Origin: CAZTBB01 sp964611755
Lineage (GTDB): Bacteria; Pseudomonadota; Alphaproteobacteria; Micavibrionales; Micavibrionaceae
Direction of reading: 5' to 3'
Assembly (NCBI GenBank): GCA_964611755.1
Contig: CAZTBB010000002.1
Span: 42,769 to 106,768, forward strand
DNA length: 64,000 nucleotides
Shown: one piece after another, positions 1 to 8,769 of the stretch
Numbering within the stretch: position 1 is the first letter of the stretch
How the letters are laid out: the number at the start of each line of letters is the position of its first letter
The notes under the pieces: model-generated
Seen by the model: the letters and a program-made list of their open reading frames with translations, nothing else
Databases searched by the model: none
Told to the model about the DNA's origin: nothing
Position numbers and translations under genes: made by a program

Positions 1-153
1 CAGGATGAATCCATTGATCCCGATGCGTTGGCGATTATGCAGGGCTTTTCGCGTAATATGAAAGAAGAGCGCAAATTAATCATGATGGAAGAAGTTCTGC
101 CGCATATGAATGGCCTGATCAAAGCCATCAAGGCGATGAAGGAAAAAGGCTAA
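1..153 (+). CDS. C-terminal end of an unidentified protein (partial)
   Basis: Open from the left edge of the window; only the last 50 codons are present, ending in TAA at 151-153. The visible part is charged and helical with five methionines, and ends in a lysine-rich tail (KAIKAMKEKG). No catalytic motif or membrane segment is visible, and the family cannot be told from this fragment. A 152-base gap with a promoter-like sequence separates it from the next gene, so the two need not be co-transcribed. Confidence 0.6.
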   Translation, partial: QDESIDPDALAIMQGFSRNMKEERKLIMMEEVLPHMNGLIKAIKAMKEKG

Positions 154-233
154 GTTTTACAAGCCATAGCGCCTGATTTAACCTCTAAAAATAAATATTT
201 TATGCGTTTAAATAAAAAAATTATGTAATTTTC

Positions 234-262
234 TTGACTTCGCCATTTTGTTTATGTAAATT
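234..262 (+). promoter_or_regulatory. Candidate sigma-70 promoter for the 306-893 gene
   Basis: TTGACT (234-239), 17-base spacer, TAAATT (257-262), in an AT-rich intergenic stretch. The start codon follows about 43 bases downstream, with a GGAG ribosome site at 295-298. Read from sequence only. Confidence 0.4.
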
Positions 263-305
263 ACTTAACGAATAGTTAATTTGGTACGCAAAATGGAGAA
301 ATGAG

Positions 306-893
306 ATGGGCGTTCAAGCACAAGGACAACAAGCATTTCAAGACGCAAGTGTTGAGCAGGCAAGGCAGGCGCAGCGTGAGGCTGTTCAAAGAGAATATAA
401 CAGGATTTTAAGTGCTGCAAAGATCAGTTTACATCGCAATGTTGTTGATCTTGATAATATAACTGACTCAAAACTCTTTATTAAAGATATAGAAGCTAGA
501 CTGCATCTTATTTTTCACTTTTGTGCTGAGCAGATTGAGCTAAAGCAATTTCAAGATACATATTATACGTTTATTGGTGAAATTTATTCAAAATCGAATA
601 GCTGGCTAAGCAATAAGCCTAAATATTCCCCAGAAGAAATGGAACAATGCGTCAATGATTTGAATAAGATGATTGAATTGGGTCGTTTTGACCCCCCAAG
701 AGAGGGGCCACTTAACGCCAAAAAAGTTAAAGAGCAGATGGCAAATCTGCGAGCGCCAGAACAGGCACGATTAATGATGCAAGTTTTGCAGCTGGAGGCC
801 ATTTCCAGAATTGCCATTCATGATCTGGATAAGGCAAGAGAGTTGCTTAATTCAACCAAACCGCCTGTTCATCAACCGGTATCAGAACCTTAG
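306..893 (+). CDS. Hypothetical AT-rich helical protein (195 aa)
   Basis: Not recognised. The first 30 residues are rich in Gln, Ala and Arg (VQAQGQQAFQDASVEQARQAQ), and the rest is predicted largely alpha-helical with alternating charged and hydrophobic residues. There is no signal peptide, membrane segment or obvious active site. The start is set by GGAG at 295-298, seven bases before ATG at 306; an ATG at 301 is out of frame. The DNA is clearly more AT-rich than neighbouring metabolic genes, which may mean recent acquisition or relaxed selection. It is convergent with the sulfotransferase gene, three bases apart. A soluble accessory protein is the most that can be said. Confidence 0.7.
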   Translation: MGVQAQGQQAFQDASVEQARQAQREAVQREYNRILSAAKISLHRNVVDLDNITDSKLFIKDIEARLHLIFHFCAEQIELKQFQDTYYTFIGEIYSKSNSWLSNKPKYSPEEMEQCVNDLNKMIELGRFDPPREGPLNAKKVKEQMANLRAPEQARLMMQVLQLEAISRIAIHDLDKARELLNSTKPPVHQPVSEP

Positions 894-896
894 TGA

Positions 897-2627
897 TTAA
901 TCCAAACTATATCCGAGGTCTTTGATAATCGGCTCGAGCATGGGGATCACCGGCTCTAGATGTTTTTCAAAACGCTTCCATCGATTTTGTGAATCTTTAT
1001 ACAGTTTTTTATTAACCTGATGCCGCGATGGAGTCAGCGTTTCCGGCCCCTTTGATCCCTCTTTGCCTTTATAAAATCCATGCAGGCCATCATCCCATTC
1101 AAGGCCAAGAAAAGAGAGTATTTTCCCCATCTCAGCATCAAAATCGGCGATCACGTCTTCGTAGCGAAATTCGTAATAATCAAGCCCCAGTACCTCTTTT
1201 TGATATGACCATAATTTATAGTTTTCAATATATAGCTCGGCTGTGCTTTCAATATTCAAAAACTCGAATGTGGAGATATTGACCGTAAAATGTTGCATGA
1301 AGGCGCTTAGGACACAATCAAGCGGGTGGCGCGTAATATGCAATATTTTTGATTGCGGAAAGAGGATATGCATCAAAAAGCCAAAGCGCTCATTCAGGGG
1401 CATTTTATCGATGAAAAACCTGTCTGTATTTTCGGATAGAACATGTGATTGTTTTTCATCATAAATGCCGCGCATGAATTCAATATGTGCGGTATCCAGT
1501 TTTTTGAAGTCCTGATATATATTCACGCCATATTTTTGTTGTGCATGCATGTGGATCATCTCAAGGGCATGATGTTCATCATGGGTCAGTATTTGATTGT
1601 GCGCGTTCAGAATTTGGCCAACAAGTGTTGTGCCGGAGCGCGGAAAGCCGGTGAGAAAGATTGGCGCATGATAGGCAGTTGCAGGAGATTTTTTTGATAG
1701 ATTTTGTATATCGCTTAAATTGGATTGAATATTGTCTGCCGTGTTTTTCAGTGTTCTTTGGAAAGAGCCGCGTTTGAATTTATGCGCATGTTTTTGTTCA
1801 AGAATGGAATTGGCTTGTTTATAGAAGTTAAACGCCTCATCGGGGTGACCGGTTTTTCGTTTGATTTCACCGCGCAAATGATCCTTGCGTGAAGGCTCCG
1901 AGAGCTTTGATGCATCGATTGTGAGCAGGATTTTTTCTGCCTCCTCATAGGCGCCGGCCTTTTCCAATTCACTGGCTTGGTAATAATGAACCATATCGGC
2001 GTGCGCCGGGTTTTGTTCATGTTTCTTGAGGAATGCCGAGACAAATATTTTTTCTTTTTTGTCTAAATCAAATAATGCGATCAGTTGAACCACATGCGCA
2101 ATGACAGTCGGGTTATTTTTATCGGATTTCATCGCACGGATCAGATATTTCTTCGCTTTGTCAAATTGACGCTCATGCACAAGTGACAAAGCACAGCGTG
2201 CCCGCATTTCCGCGTGTTTGGAAAGACGTTTCAAACCTTTCTCAAACAATTCAACAGCATCTTGATGCATATGCATTTCCTGAGAACATATGCCCATATA
2301 AAAATAGGACATGGCATCATTCGGATTGATGGACAGAGCCTGTGTGAGTGATTGAATGGCTGCGTTGATATTTTTGAAAACAGTTAACTGAATAGCGCCC
2401 AGATTACGCCAGACCAGATCATCATTTGGATTGATGTGCAAAGCTTTTTGGTAATGTTGAACGGCCACCGGGTGGTTGCCAACTGTCAGCGCAAGATCAG
2501 CATAGACCTTATGGGCCAAGTCGTCATTTTGGTTTGCTTGCAGGGCTTGCACGCAATATTTTTCTGCGTCTTGTAAATTCCCTTTATTGAGGGCATTGAG
2601 CGCGTTTTGTGCCAGGTTGTTGTTCAT
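897..2627 (-). CDS. TPR-repeat sulfotransferase
   Basis: A two-part protein. Residues about 1-290 are tetratricopeptide repeats (motifs such as AVQHYQKALHINPNDDLVWRNLG and AIQSLTQALSINPNDA in part). Residues about 315-570 are a PAPS-dependent sulfotransferase fold. The 5'-phosphosulfate-binding loop is visible as FLTGFPRSGTTLVGQ near residue 320, and a 3'-phosphate-binding-like segment as ILHITRHPLDCVLSAF. It should move sulfate from PAPS to a hydroxyl of a peptide, glycan or small molecule; the TPR part may hold the acceptor. There is no signal peptide, so it is probably cytoplasmic. The start is ATG at 2627. Upstream lie three copies of a 10-base repeat shared with the divergent transporter gene. 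The acceptor cannot be inferred from context. Confidence 0.85.
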   Translation of the reverse strand: MNNNLAQNALNALNKGNLQDAEKYCVQALQANQNDDLAHKVYADLALTVGNHPVAVQHYQKALHINPNDDLVWRNLGAIQLTVFKNINAAIQSLTQALSINPNDAMSYFYMGICSQEMHMHQDAVELFEKGLKRLSKHAEMRARCALSLVHERQFDKAKKYLIRAMKSDKNNPTVIAHVVQLIALFDLDKKEKIFVSAFLKKHEQNPAHADMVHYYQASELEKAGAYEEAEKILLTIDASKLSEPSRKDHLRGEIKRKTGHPDEAFNFYKQANSILEQKHAHKFKRGSFQRTLKNTADNIQSNLSDIQNLSKKSPATAYHAPIFLTGFPRSGTTLVGQILNAHNQILTHDEHHALEMIHMHAQQKYGVNIYQDFKKLDTAHIEFMRGIYDEKQSHVLSENTDRFFIDKMPLNERFGFLMHILFPQSKILHITRHPLDCVLSAFMQHFTVNISTFEFLNIESTAELYIENYKLWSYQKEVLGLDYYEFRYEDVIADFDAEMGKILSFLGLEWDDGLHGFYKGKEGSKGPETLTPSRHQVNKKLYKDSQNRWKRFEKHLEPVIPMLEPIIKDLGYSLD

Positions 2628-2629
2628 AT

Positions 2630-2691
2630 TATCTTTGATAATGTGTCATGATAACGTATCTTTGATCTCAGCTTATTATCTTATCTTTGAT
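2630..2691. repeat. Three direct repeats TATCTTTGAT between divergent genes
   Basis: TATCTTTGAT occurs exactly at 2630-2639, 2657-2666 and 2682-2691, with starts 27 and 25 bases apart, and a decayed fourth copy (CTCTTGATAA) at about 2698-2707. They fill the 105-base gap between the leftward sulfotransferase and the rightward DMT transporter. Even spacing near 2.5 helical turns in a divergent promoter region suggests an operator array; the regulator is unknown. Confidence 0.55.
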
Positions 2692-2732
2692 AGCACAACT
2701 CTTGATAAAAAATGCTTCAGGCTTACGCATAA

Positions 2733-3629
2733 ATGAAATTACGTTTAATGAATGATTGGCAAAATGGAGGGATATTAATCTCCATCCTTGCTGCGTTTAT
2801 TGGCTTTACACTCTGGTCGGTGGGTGATGCGTTTATCCGGTATTTCAAGGACTATCCGGTGCCTGTGATTGTGGTTTTATCCAATGGCGGGTGCCTGTTA
2901 TTGCTCGTTTTATTGTCCAATTATCTGGGCGGTTTCAAAAAAACACTGACCAAGCCCAAATTAAAAATGCGGATCGCACGCGGTGCATGTTTGTCGATTT
3001 CTAATCTTCTCGGGTTTATTGCCTTTATGAATCTGGATTTGGCGACTGCCTATGCGCTGATTTTCTGTGCGCCGTTTATGGCAAAGATTTTTTCGGTATT
3101 GCTGATGGGCGAGCAGATTCGCCTGCGGTCGTGGGTTATTACATGTATCGGGTTTATCGGGGTTTTGATTGTCGTGCGCCCGGGAATGATACCGTTGAAT
3201 ATCGGCACTGCAGCGGCACTTGGGTTAACCGTCTTTTTCTCTCTCGGCTATGTGCTCGGGCGTTATATCGGGCCGGATAATCAAACGCTTTTATCGATGA
3301 CAATATTCCAGTTCTTGATCATGTTTTGCATTATGCTGTTTCCGGCCATTAGCCTCTGGCATACGGTGGATGTCACAATGCAGGATCTTGGCATTTTTGC
3401 CTTCATGAGCCTTTGCTTTGTCGCGGGCTCTATTTTGGTGGCCAAGGCCTTTGCCCATGCGCCCGCGGCCTATATCGCGCCGGTGCATTATGTGCAAATT
3501 CTTTGGGGCGTATTGCTGGGTGCGGTTATGTTTGGTGAATATCCCGATAACTGGACCATAGCCGGTGGGTCCATCATTGTGATTGCCGGCCTGCTTTTGA
3601 TTAAATTTTCGCGCAGAGTCGTGGCTTAA
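2733..3629 (+). CDS. EamA/DMT-superfamily inner-membrane transporter
   Basis: 298 residues with about ten hydrophobic segments in two homologous halves, as usual for the drug/metabolite transporter family (EamA, typically 280-310 residues). Visible features are a cytoplasmic start, the first helix ISILAAFIGFTLWSVGDAF, conserved-looking ARGACLSISNLLGFIAFMNLDLATAYAL in part, and a C-terminal half ending in Arg-rich KFSRRVVA. It probably exports a small metabolite or amino acid; the substrate cannot be read from sequence. The start is ATG at 2733 (a second ATG at 2748 is possible); neither has a strong ribosome site. It is convergent with the aminotransferase gene three bases away. Confidence 0.85.
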   Translation: MKLRLMNDWQNGGILISILAAFIGFTLWSVGDAFIRYFKDYPVPVIVVLSNGGCLLLLVLLSNYLGGFKKTLTKPKLKMRIARGACLSISNLLGFIAFMNLDLATAYALIFCAPFMAKIFSVLLMGEQIRLRSWVITCIGFIGVLIVVRPGMIPLNIGTAAALGLTVFFSLGYVLGRYIGPDNQTLLSMTIFQFLIMFCIMLFPAISLWHTVDVTMQDLGIFAFMSLCFVAGSILVAKAFAHAPAAYIAPVHYVQILWGVLLGAVMFGEYPDNWTIAGGSIIVIAGLLLIKFSRRVVA

Positions 3630-3632
3630 ACC

Positions 3633-5015
3633 TTACGCAGGTTCAGTTTGTTCCAATAGATCAACAAGGCGCTGTGCTGCTTCTATGGAGCGCTCTTCTG
3701 TGTAGGCAATGCGGAAAGAATTTGGCGCTTCAAAATCTGTTCCAGGAACAATACCCACGCCGGCATGAACGGCGGCGGCTTTTGCGAAATCACTCACGCT
3801 GGTGATTGTTTTTCCAGCAGATGATTCTAGGCCAAGCTCACTCAGATCATCATTGGCGCTTAAGCCTTTGGCTAGTGGCAAATCATCTTTGAATTTACGG
3901 CCGATATACGCTTCGATCGATGGGAAAGCGTAGAATGACCCACCTGGTCTTGGTGTAACAAGATCGGTTGTTTCGAGCTTAGCAAGAACAGCATCTCTCC
4001 AACGTTCGAGCATAGGAATTTTTTGCGCGCGCAGAGCGGATATTTGATCAAAAGTGCCTTTGATTGTTCCGGATTTGATTTGATCGGCATAGGCTTCGGG
4101 GTTCTCATAAGCTTGGACCATCATGTTATGGCCAAGGATGGCGGAGATACCAAGCCATTGACCAATCACAGGGGCATTGCCCGCTTTGTGGGAGTTGAGG
4201 CTTTTGATTGGCTTCATAATCGCTTCTGGACCACTCAGCCAGCCAACGCGCTCGCCGGCCATTTCATCAGATTTAGAGAAACAGTTTACGCGCACTGTGC
4301 GATTGGCCAAATCAGGAGCGACTTTGTTTAAATGCGTGCGCTCTTTGCCATCAAAGATGTAATGCTCATACATATCTTCTGTAACAATATAGACGTGCGG
4401 ATTTTCACGCAGTACGTGTGCAAGGGCTTCGAGTTCTTGATCAGTGTATGATGTCCCGCCGGGATTGTGCGGGGATGTCAGCATGAAATATTTTGTTTTA
4501 TCCGTGATCGCTGCGCGCAATTGATCTGGTGTGATTTTATAATCCTGAGAGGCGGGGCAATCAACATTGACCATCTTCCCACCTGAATTTTTCAACATCG
4601 GATCATGCGATAACCAATATGGTGTTGGCACGATAACTTCATCGCGGCCATCAAAATTAGGATTGGATTTATCACCGAATGTTCCATGCATCAATGCAGC
4701 CAATGCACCTTTACCGCCAGGCGTGAGCAAGATGTCTGTAGCTGGATTTGTTTCGATGCCGTAATCTTGAAGTTCTTTATAGGCAATGGCTTGACGGAGC
4801 TGGTCTGTGCCCGGAGCGGCCGTGTAACCAAGAGCCATATGTTTTGCCAAATATTTGAAGGAGCGACGGATATGCGGAGCCAGTTCAAATTTTAATTCAC
4901 CGGCACCAAGGCTAATCGTGTCAACGCCCAAAGATTTGAGAGAGGCCATCTGGCCTTTTACGGCCAATGTGCCTGATGGGGGAACTTCTACAGAAACAGG
5001 GTTAGATCCAGTCAT
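3633..5015 (-). CDS. PLP-dependent aminotransferase, class I/II
   Basis: 460 residues with the fold-type I aspartate-aminotransferase pattern: TSPHNPGGTSY (substrate/cofactor loop), the aromatic and Asp cofactor contacts around EDMYEHYIFDG, the Schiff-base lysine in NCFSKSDEMAGERVGWL near residue 246, and a C-terminal Arg region (NSFRIAYTEE) for the substrate carboxylate. It catalyses amino-group transfer between an amino acid and a 2-oxo acid; specificity is unclear. It is longer than the usual ~400 residues because of an insert around residues 370-420 before the C-terminal small domain. It is a single gene, divergent from guaA with a 131-base gap. Start ATG at 5015. Cytoplasmic. Confidence 0.85.
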   Translation of the reverse strand: MTGSNPVSVEVPPSGTLAVKGQMASLKSLGVDTISLGAGELKFELAPHIRRSFKYLAKHMALGYTAAPGTDQLRQAIAYKELQDYGIETNPATDILLTPGGKGALAALMHGTFGDKSNPNFDGRDEVIVPTPYWLSHDPMLKNSGGKMVNVDCPASQDYKITPDQLRAAITDKTKYFMLTSPHNPGGTSYTDQELEALAHVLRENPHVYIVTEDMYEHYIFDGKERTHLNKVAPDLANRTVRVNCFSKSDEMAGERVGWLSGPEAIMKPIKSLNSHKAGNAPVIGQWLGISAILGHNMMVQAYENPEAYADQIKSGTIKGTFDQISALRAQKIPMLERWRDAVLAKLETTDLVTPRPGGSFYAFPSIEAYIGRKFKDDLPLAKGLSANDDLSELGLESSAGKTITSVSDFAKAAAVHAGVGIVPGTDFEAPNSFRIAYTEERSIEAAQRLVDLLEQTEPA

Positions 5016-5146
5016 TTTTTACTCCAGTAACACGATAATTGTCATATTGCTTAAATAATTATTTTGATAATTGCAAATTAAATCTTTAAATATATGACAG
5101 CCGGTGCATGTGCACGCAAAGCAGAGTTAATTTTGAAAGAGAAAAG

Positions 5147-6748
5147 ATGAGCCAGACCAACGTTGTTTCTATGAGTGAGATTTCCGAACAGCATGAACAT
5201 ATTTTGATCCTCGATTTTGGATCACAAGTCACACAATTGATCGCCCGCCGTGTGCGCGAGAGCGGAGTATATTGTGAGATATGGCCATTCAATCAGGCTG
5301 ATATGGAGCGCATCAAAGCCTATGACCCGAAAGGGATTATTCTCTCGGGCGGGCCATGCAGTGTGACTGATGAGGGATCACCCAGAGCGCCGGAAGGCAT
5401 TTTCGAAATGGGCTTGCCGATCTTTGGAATTTGTTACGGCCAGCAAACCATGGTCGAGCAACTAGGCGGGAAAGTTGAAAAGGGCGAGCATCATGGCGGC
5501 GGTGAATTTGGCCGCGCCTATGTGGATGTCAGCGGGCATGATGACTTGCTCGATGGTGTCTGGGATCAGGGCGCGCATGAACAGGTCTGGATGAGCCATG
5601 GCGACCGTGTCACCGCCTTGCCTGAGGGCTTCGAAGTGGTGGGCACATCCGAAGGCGCACCATTCGCATTTGTCGCCGATAAAAGCCGCCATTTCTATGG
5701 CGTGCAGTTCCACCCCGAAGTGGTGCATACGCCGCATGGGGCGCAGCTCTTGAAGAATTTCACTCATAATGTGTGTGGCTGTGCGGGTGATTGGACAATG
5801 GAGAATTTCAAGGATGAGGCGATTGCCAAAATCCGCACCCAAGTCGGCGACGGTAAAGTGATTTGCGGCCTGTCCGGCGGGGTTGATAGCTCGGTCACGG
5901 CTGTGCTTTTGCATGAGGCGATTGGTGATCAGCTCACTTGTATCTATGTGGATACCGGCATGATGCGTATGGGTGAGAGCGAGCAAGTCGTCACGCTCTT
6001 CCGTGATCATTACAATATTCCACTGATTCATGAAGATGCCTCGGCGCTGTTTTTGGGCAATCTGGATGGAATTTCCGATCCCGAGACCAAGCGTAAAACA
6101 ATCGGCAAGCTGTTCATTGACGTCTTTGATGAGTGTAAGAGCCGCATTGGCGGGGCAAAATTCTTGGCGCAGGGCACGCTCTATCCGGATGTAATCGAAA
6201 GCGTCAGCTTTACCGGCGGGCCAAGCGTGACGATTAAATCGCACCATAATGTCGGCGGCCTGCCCGAAGAGATGGAATTGGAATTGGTCGAGCCATTGCG
6301 CGAATTATTCAAGGACGAGGTGCGTGAGCTTGGCCGCGCGCTCGGCATGCCCGAAGATTTCATTCGCCGTCACCCCTTCCCGGGGCCGGGTCTGGCGATC
6401 CGCTTGCCGGGCGAAATCACGGGCGAGAAGCTCGACATTTTGCGCAAGGCCGATGCGATTTATCTGGAGGAAATCCAGAACGCAGGGCTCTATGACGCGA
6501 TCTGGCAAGCCTTTGCGGTCTTGCTGCCCGTGAAAACGGTGGGCGTGATGGGTGATGACCGCACCTATGATCATGTCTGCGCGTTGCGGGCTGTGACATC
6601 CACGGATGGCATGACGGCCGATTATTACCCCTTCCCGCATGAATTTCTGGGGCGCGTTGCCACACGGATCATCAATGAGGTGAAGGGCATTAACCGCGTG
6701 ACCTACGACATTACCTCCAAACCCCCCGGTACGATCGAATGGGAGTAG
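5147..6748 (+). CDS. guaA: GMP synthase (glutamine-hydrolysing)
   Basis: It converts XMP, ATP and glutamine to GMP, the last step of guanine nucleotide synthesis. The N-terminal class I glutaminase has the nucleophile C96 in FGICYGQQ and H189/E191 in QFHPEVVHT. The ATP-pyrophosphatase domain has the P-loop GLSGGVDSSV near residue 242. The C-terminal dimerisation domain includes RHPFPGPGLAIR and ends with the family-typical KPPGTIEWE. The start was placed at ATG 5147 after an AAAGAGAAAAG ribosome site. An in-frame ATG at 5108 adds 13 residues without a good ribosome site. The product is 534 residues against about 525 in enterobacteria. Its final codons carry the ribosome site of the next small gene. 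Confidence 0.96.
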   Translation: MSQTNVVSMSEISEQHEHILILDFGSQVTQLIARRVRESGVYCEIWPFNQADMERIKAYDPKGIILSGGPCSVTDEGSPRAPEGIFEMGLPIFGICYGQQTMVEQLGGKVEKGEHHGGGEFGRAYVDVSGHDDLLDGVWDQGAHEQVWMSHGDRVTALPEGFEVVGTSEGAPFAFVADKSRHFYGVQFHPEVVHTPHGAQLLKNFTHNVCGCAGDWTMENFKDEAIAKIRTQVGDGKVICGLSGGVDSSVTAVLLHEAIGDQLTCIYVDTGMMRMGESEQVVTLFRDHYNIPLIHEDASALFLGNLDGISDPETKRKTIGKLFIDVFDECKSRIGGAKFLAQGTLYPDVIESVSFTGGPSVTIKSHHNVGGLPEEMELELVEPLRELFKDEVRELGRALGMPEDFIRRHPFPGPGLAIRLPGEITGEKLDILRKADAIYLEEIQNAGLYDAIWQAFAVLLPVKTVGVMGDDRTYDHVCALRAVTSTDGMTADYYPFPHEFLGRVATRIINEVKGINRVTYDITSKPPGTIEWE

Positions 6749-6753
6749 TAGAA

Positions 6754-7002
6754 ATGAATAGAACAGAAACAGAATCAGAAATAAGAAAACTTTATTTGCA
6801 GTGGCCTGATGCAGGTAATCAAGGCAATATAGGCGAAGAAGCTTTTTCCTTTTATGGTTGGTTGAGAGACAAAAACAAAGATGTTTTGCATGACAGCCCA
6901 CTTCTGAGACAAAATGATCCTCCTCAAGTTATTCAAGGTTGGATAAAAGATTCTTATGAACGTGAAAAAAGTAAAAAAAATGACACTGAAAACCGACATT
7001 AA
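6754..7002 (+). CDS. Small hypothetical protein following guaA
   Basis: 82 residues, not recognised: acidic N-terminus (MNRTETESEIRKLYLQWPD), a middle with aromatic residues (EEAFSFYGWLRDKNKD), and a Lys-rich C-terminus. The start at ATG 6754 is chosen because GGGAG at 6741-6745, inside the last guaA codons, sits eight bases upstream; an ATG at 6739 would overlap guaA and lacks a site. It begins five bases after the guaA stop, so it is probably co-transcribed. The DNA is AT-rich compared with guaA. Soluble; function unknown. Confidence 0.6.
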   Translation: MNRTETESEIRKLYLQWPDAGNQGNIGEEAFSFYGWLRDKNKDVLHDSPLLRQNDPPQVIQGWIKDSYEREKSKKNDTENRH

Positions 7003-7198
7003 AAACAAGCTTCTTATGTCCTCGACCATGCCGGCGGGGACGGGGGGATCGATGCCGTTAACGGGCACTGTGGGGCATAATCATGCCCATTCTCACGCAC
7101 ATACGCATGATCACAGCCATGCCCATAAACACGGGCCGGGATGCGGGTGCGGGACGCCTTTGGCCGATGACGGGGATGAATTCGAGGATGAAGAGTAG
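6980..7198 (+). CDS. Small histidine-rich, putative metal-binding protein
   Basis: About 72 residues. The centre is a run of alternating histidines (HNHAHSHAHTHDHSHAHKHG) followed by GPGCGCG and an acidic end (DDGDEFEDEE). Such His-X-His stretches bind zinc, nickel or copper in metal chaperones and transporter loops. There is no signal peptide or membrane segment. The start is uncertain: ATGs at 6956, 6980, 7016 and 7028 are all in frame and none has a clear ribosome site. With 6980 it overlaps the preceding small gene by 23 bases. A metal buffer or chaperone is inference; the low complexity could also mislead. Confidence 0.5.
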   Translation: MTLKTDIKNKLLMSSTMPAGTGGSMPLTGTVGHNHAHSHAHTHDHSHAHKHGPGCGCGTPLADDGDEFEDEE

Positions 7199-7285
7199 CG
7201 CCCTCAAGGCTTAACCAGAGCGTGTTTCACGGCTCCTCCCGTTTTTCAATTTGCATAAATCAAAAAAACTCTCTTTAATGCGGGG

Positions 7286-7819
7286 ATGACCCAGACATTG
7301 GAGACAAATCTTGTAAGAGCATCATCGCGCCCGGATTTTATCGCGGCGGCGCGGCAGACAGATCAACATAAGGTTATTTTAGATGGCTATACGGAGCCGG
7401 AGGGCGTGCGGGCTTATTTAAATAAATTGCGCAAGCGCGATATCAAAAAGCTGGGCCCTGTCTTCGGGGCGGTCACCTTTACCGATGGTCAGGTTGACAC
7501 AATTGAATATGACGGGCGAAAGCGTTTACCGCCGGAGCTTTATGGCATGATCATGGATTTAGCCAGCTTGTATCATCAATCAACCGATGAGCCGCGCGTG
7601 CATTTCACCTTATCAGCCATTCGAGATGGGGACTGGCATGCACATTATCAAACTTTCATGACCTATGGGTTGATCAATAAAGGCACGCAGCATTTAGAAG
7701 GCACAGTGGAGGAGCGCACACCGTTTCTATTCAAACCAATGGTGCAGCATCGCTCGCCCCATATTGACAAGCGGGAGCCGCGCCTTGTCTGTACCTTTTT
7801 TCCCGAGACGGATATCTAA
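7286..7819 (+). CDS. Hypothetical protein (177 aa)
   Basis: Not recognised. It is a soluble mixed alpha/beta-looking protein with no signal peptide, several conserved-looking aromatic and acidic stretches (KLGPVFGAVTFTDGQVDTIEYDG, quoted in part; RDGDWHAHYQTFMTYG), and a C-terminus ending in LVCTFFPETDI. GC content and codon use match neighbouring housekeeping genes, so it is probably native. The ATG at 7286 has no properly spaced ribosome site; the true start could be slightly downstream. It lies 65 bases before yqgE on the same strand. Confidence 0.65.
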   Translation: MTQTLETNLVRASSRPDFIAAARQTDQHKVILDGYTEPEGVRAYLNKLRKRDIKKLGPVFGAVTFTDGQVDTIEYDGRKRLPPELYGMIMDLASLYHQSTDEPRVHFTLSAIRDGDWHAHYQTFMTYGLINKGTQHLEGTVEERTPFLFKPMVQHRSPHIDKREPRLVCTFFPETDI

Positions 7820-7884
7820 ATCATACGCGCGTAATCCCTCTCTCTGCCCTTGGCAGGGAGGCACATTCGCGCTAGGTTATTGGC

Positions 7885-8472
7885 ATGAATATGATGCAAA
7901 CCGAGAACGGATATTTGAATGGAAAGCTTTTGCTGGCGATGCCATCGATGAGCGATCCGCGCTTTCATAAATCGGTGATTTTTGTCTGCGCCCATGATGA
8001 AAATGGTGCGATGGGTTTGGTCGTGAACCAGAAAATGCAAGGCGTGGCCTTTTCCAAATTGCTCGAACAGCTTGGCTTGCTCTCCGATATTGATGTCTCG
8101 AAGGGCGATATCAATATCCCGGTGATGAGCGGCGGGCCCGTGGAGGCACAGCGCGGCTTTGTTTTGCATGGCGCGGATTTTAAGCGCGAGGAGACCATCC
8201 CTGTAAATGATGATTTTGCCGTGACAGGCACAGTTGAGGCACTCAAGGATATTGCACAGGGCAACGGTCCTAGCGAGCTGTTATTCGTGCTTGGTTATGC
8301 GGGATGGAGCCCGGGGCAGCTCGATGATGAAATTCAGCAAAATGCCTGGCTGATGCTGGATGCGGATCAGGACATTATCTTCGGCACGGGGCCGGATGAT
8401 AAATGGGATGTTGCCATTAAGCGCCTTGGTATAGACCCATCAATGTTGTCAGGCGAGGCCGGCCGCGCCTAG
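7885..8472 (+). CDS. yqgE: YqgE/AlgH family protein (DUF179)
   Basis: 195 residues, typical for the family (about 185-200). Recognised from the N-terminal pattern NGKLLLAMPSMSDPRFHKSV, then FVCAHDENGAMGLVVNQ, a central SGGPVEAQRGFVLH and the C-terminal FVLGYAGWSPGQLDDEI, all hallmark blocks of UPF0301/AlgH. The biochemical role is unclear; in Pseudomonas AlgH was linked to alginate expression. Soluble. ATG at 7885 is used; ATGs two and three codons later are close alternatives. Confidence 0.93.
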   Translation: MNMMQTENGYLNGKLLLAMPSMSDPRFHKSVIFVCAHDENGAMGLVVNQKMQGVAFSKLLEQLGLLSDIDVSKGDINIPVMSGGPVEAQRGFVLHGADFKREETIPVNDDFAVTGTVEALKDIAQGNGPSELLFVLGYAGWSPGQLDDEIQQNAWLMLDADQDIIFGTGPDDKWDVAIKRLGIDPSMLSGEAGRA

Positions 8473-8495
8473 GACATAACAGACATGGAATAGGT

Positions 8496-8708
8496 TTAAT
8501 CTGTGCCGCTTGGTGCGGGTGCGGTGGCGATATGCGGTGCCGGTGCAACATCCGCCTGCGTATCATTTGATGCGGCAGAATTATGCCATATCTCGCTAAT
8601 GCGTTGACGGTGGATGGCGGCTTCGGCGCCATTTGGATCATCATCTCCGGCGGCATAATGAAAGGCTACGGAGACAGTTTTGGCAACTTTATTTAATGTA
8701 TCTAGCAT
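8496..8708 (-). CDS. Small hypothetical protein (70 aa)
   Basis: Not recognised. It has an amphipathic N-terminal helix (MLDTLNKVAKTVSVAFHYA), an acidic linker and a Pro/Ala-rich end (APAPHIATAPAPSGTD). It fills the gap between yqgE and the M16 peptidase and lies downstream of the latter on the same strand. The ATG at 8708 has no strong ribosome site. Codon use looks coding and the opposite strand holds nothing better, but a small protein of this kind is only tentatively supported. Confidence 0.45.
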   Translation of the reverse strand: MLDTLNKVAKTVSVAFHYAAGDDDPNGAEAAIHRQRISEIWHNSAASNDTQADVAPAPHIATAPAPSGTD

Positions 8709-8769
8709 GTGCCAACGTTACGATAAATATGGTTAATTTTTCGTTAACGATATGGAAACTAGGGGTTGT

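Noticed and set aside
5462..6247. 261-codon open frame antisense to guaA
   Set aside because: It lies wholly inside the well-conserved guaA gene; His/Cys-rich, low-quality composition typical of a reverse-frame shadow, and no ribosome site.
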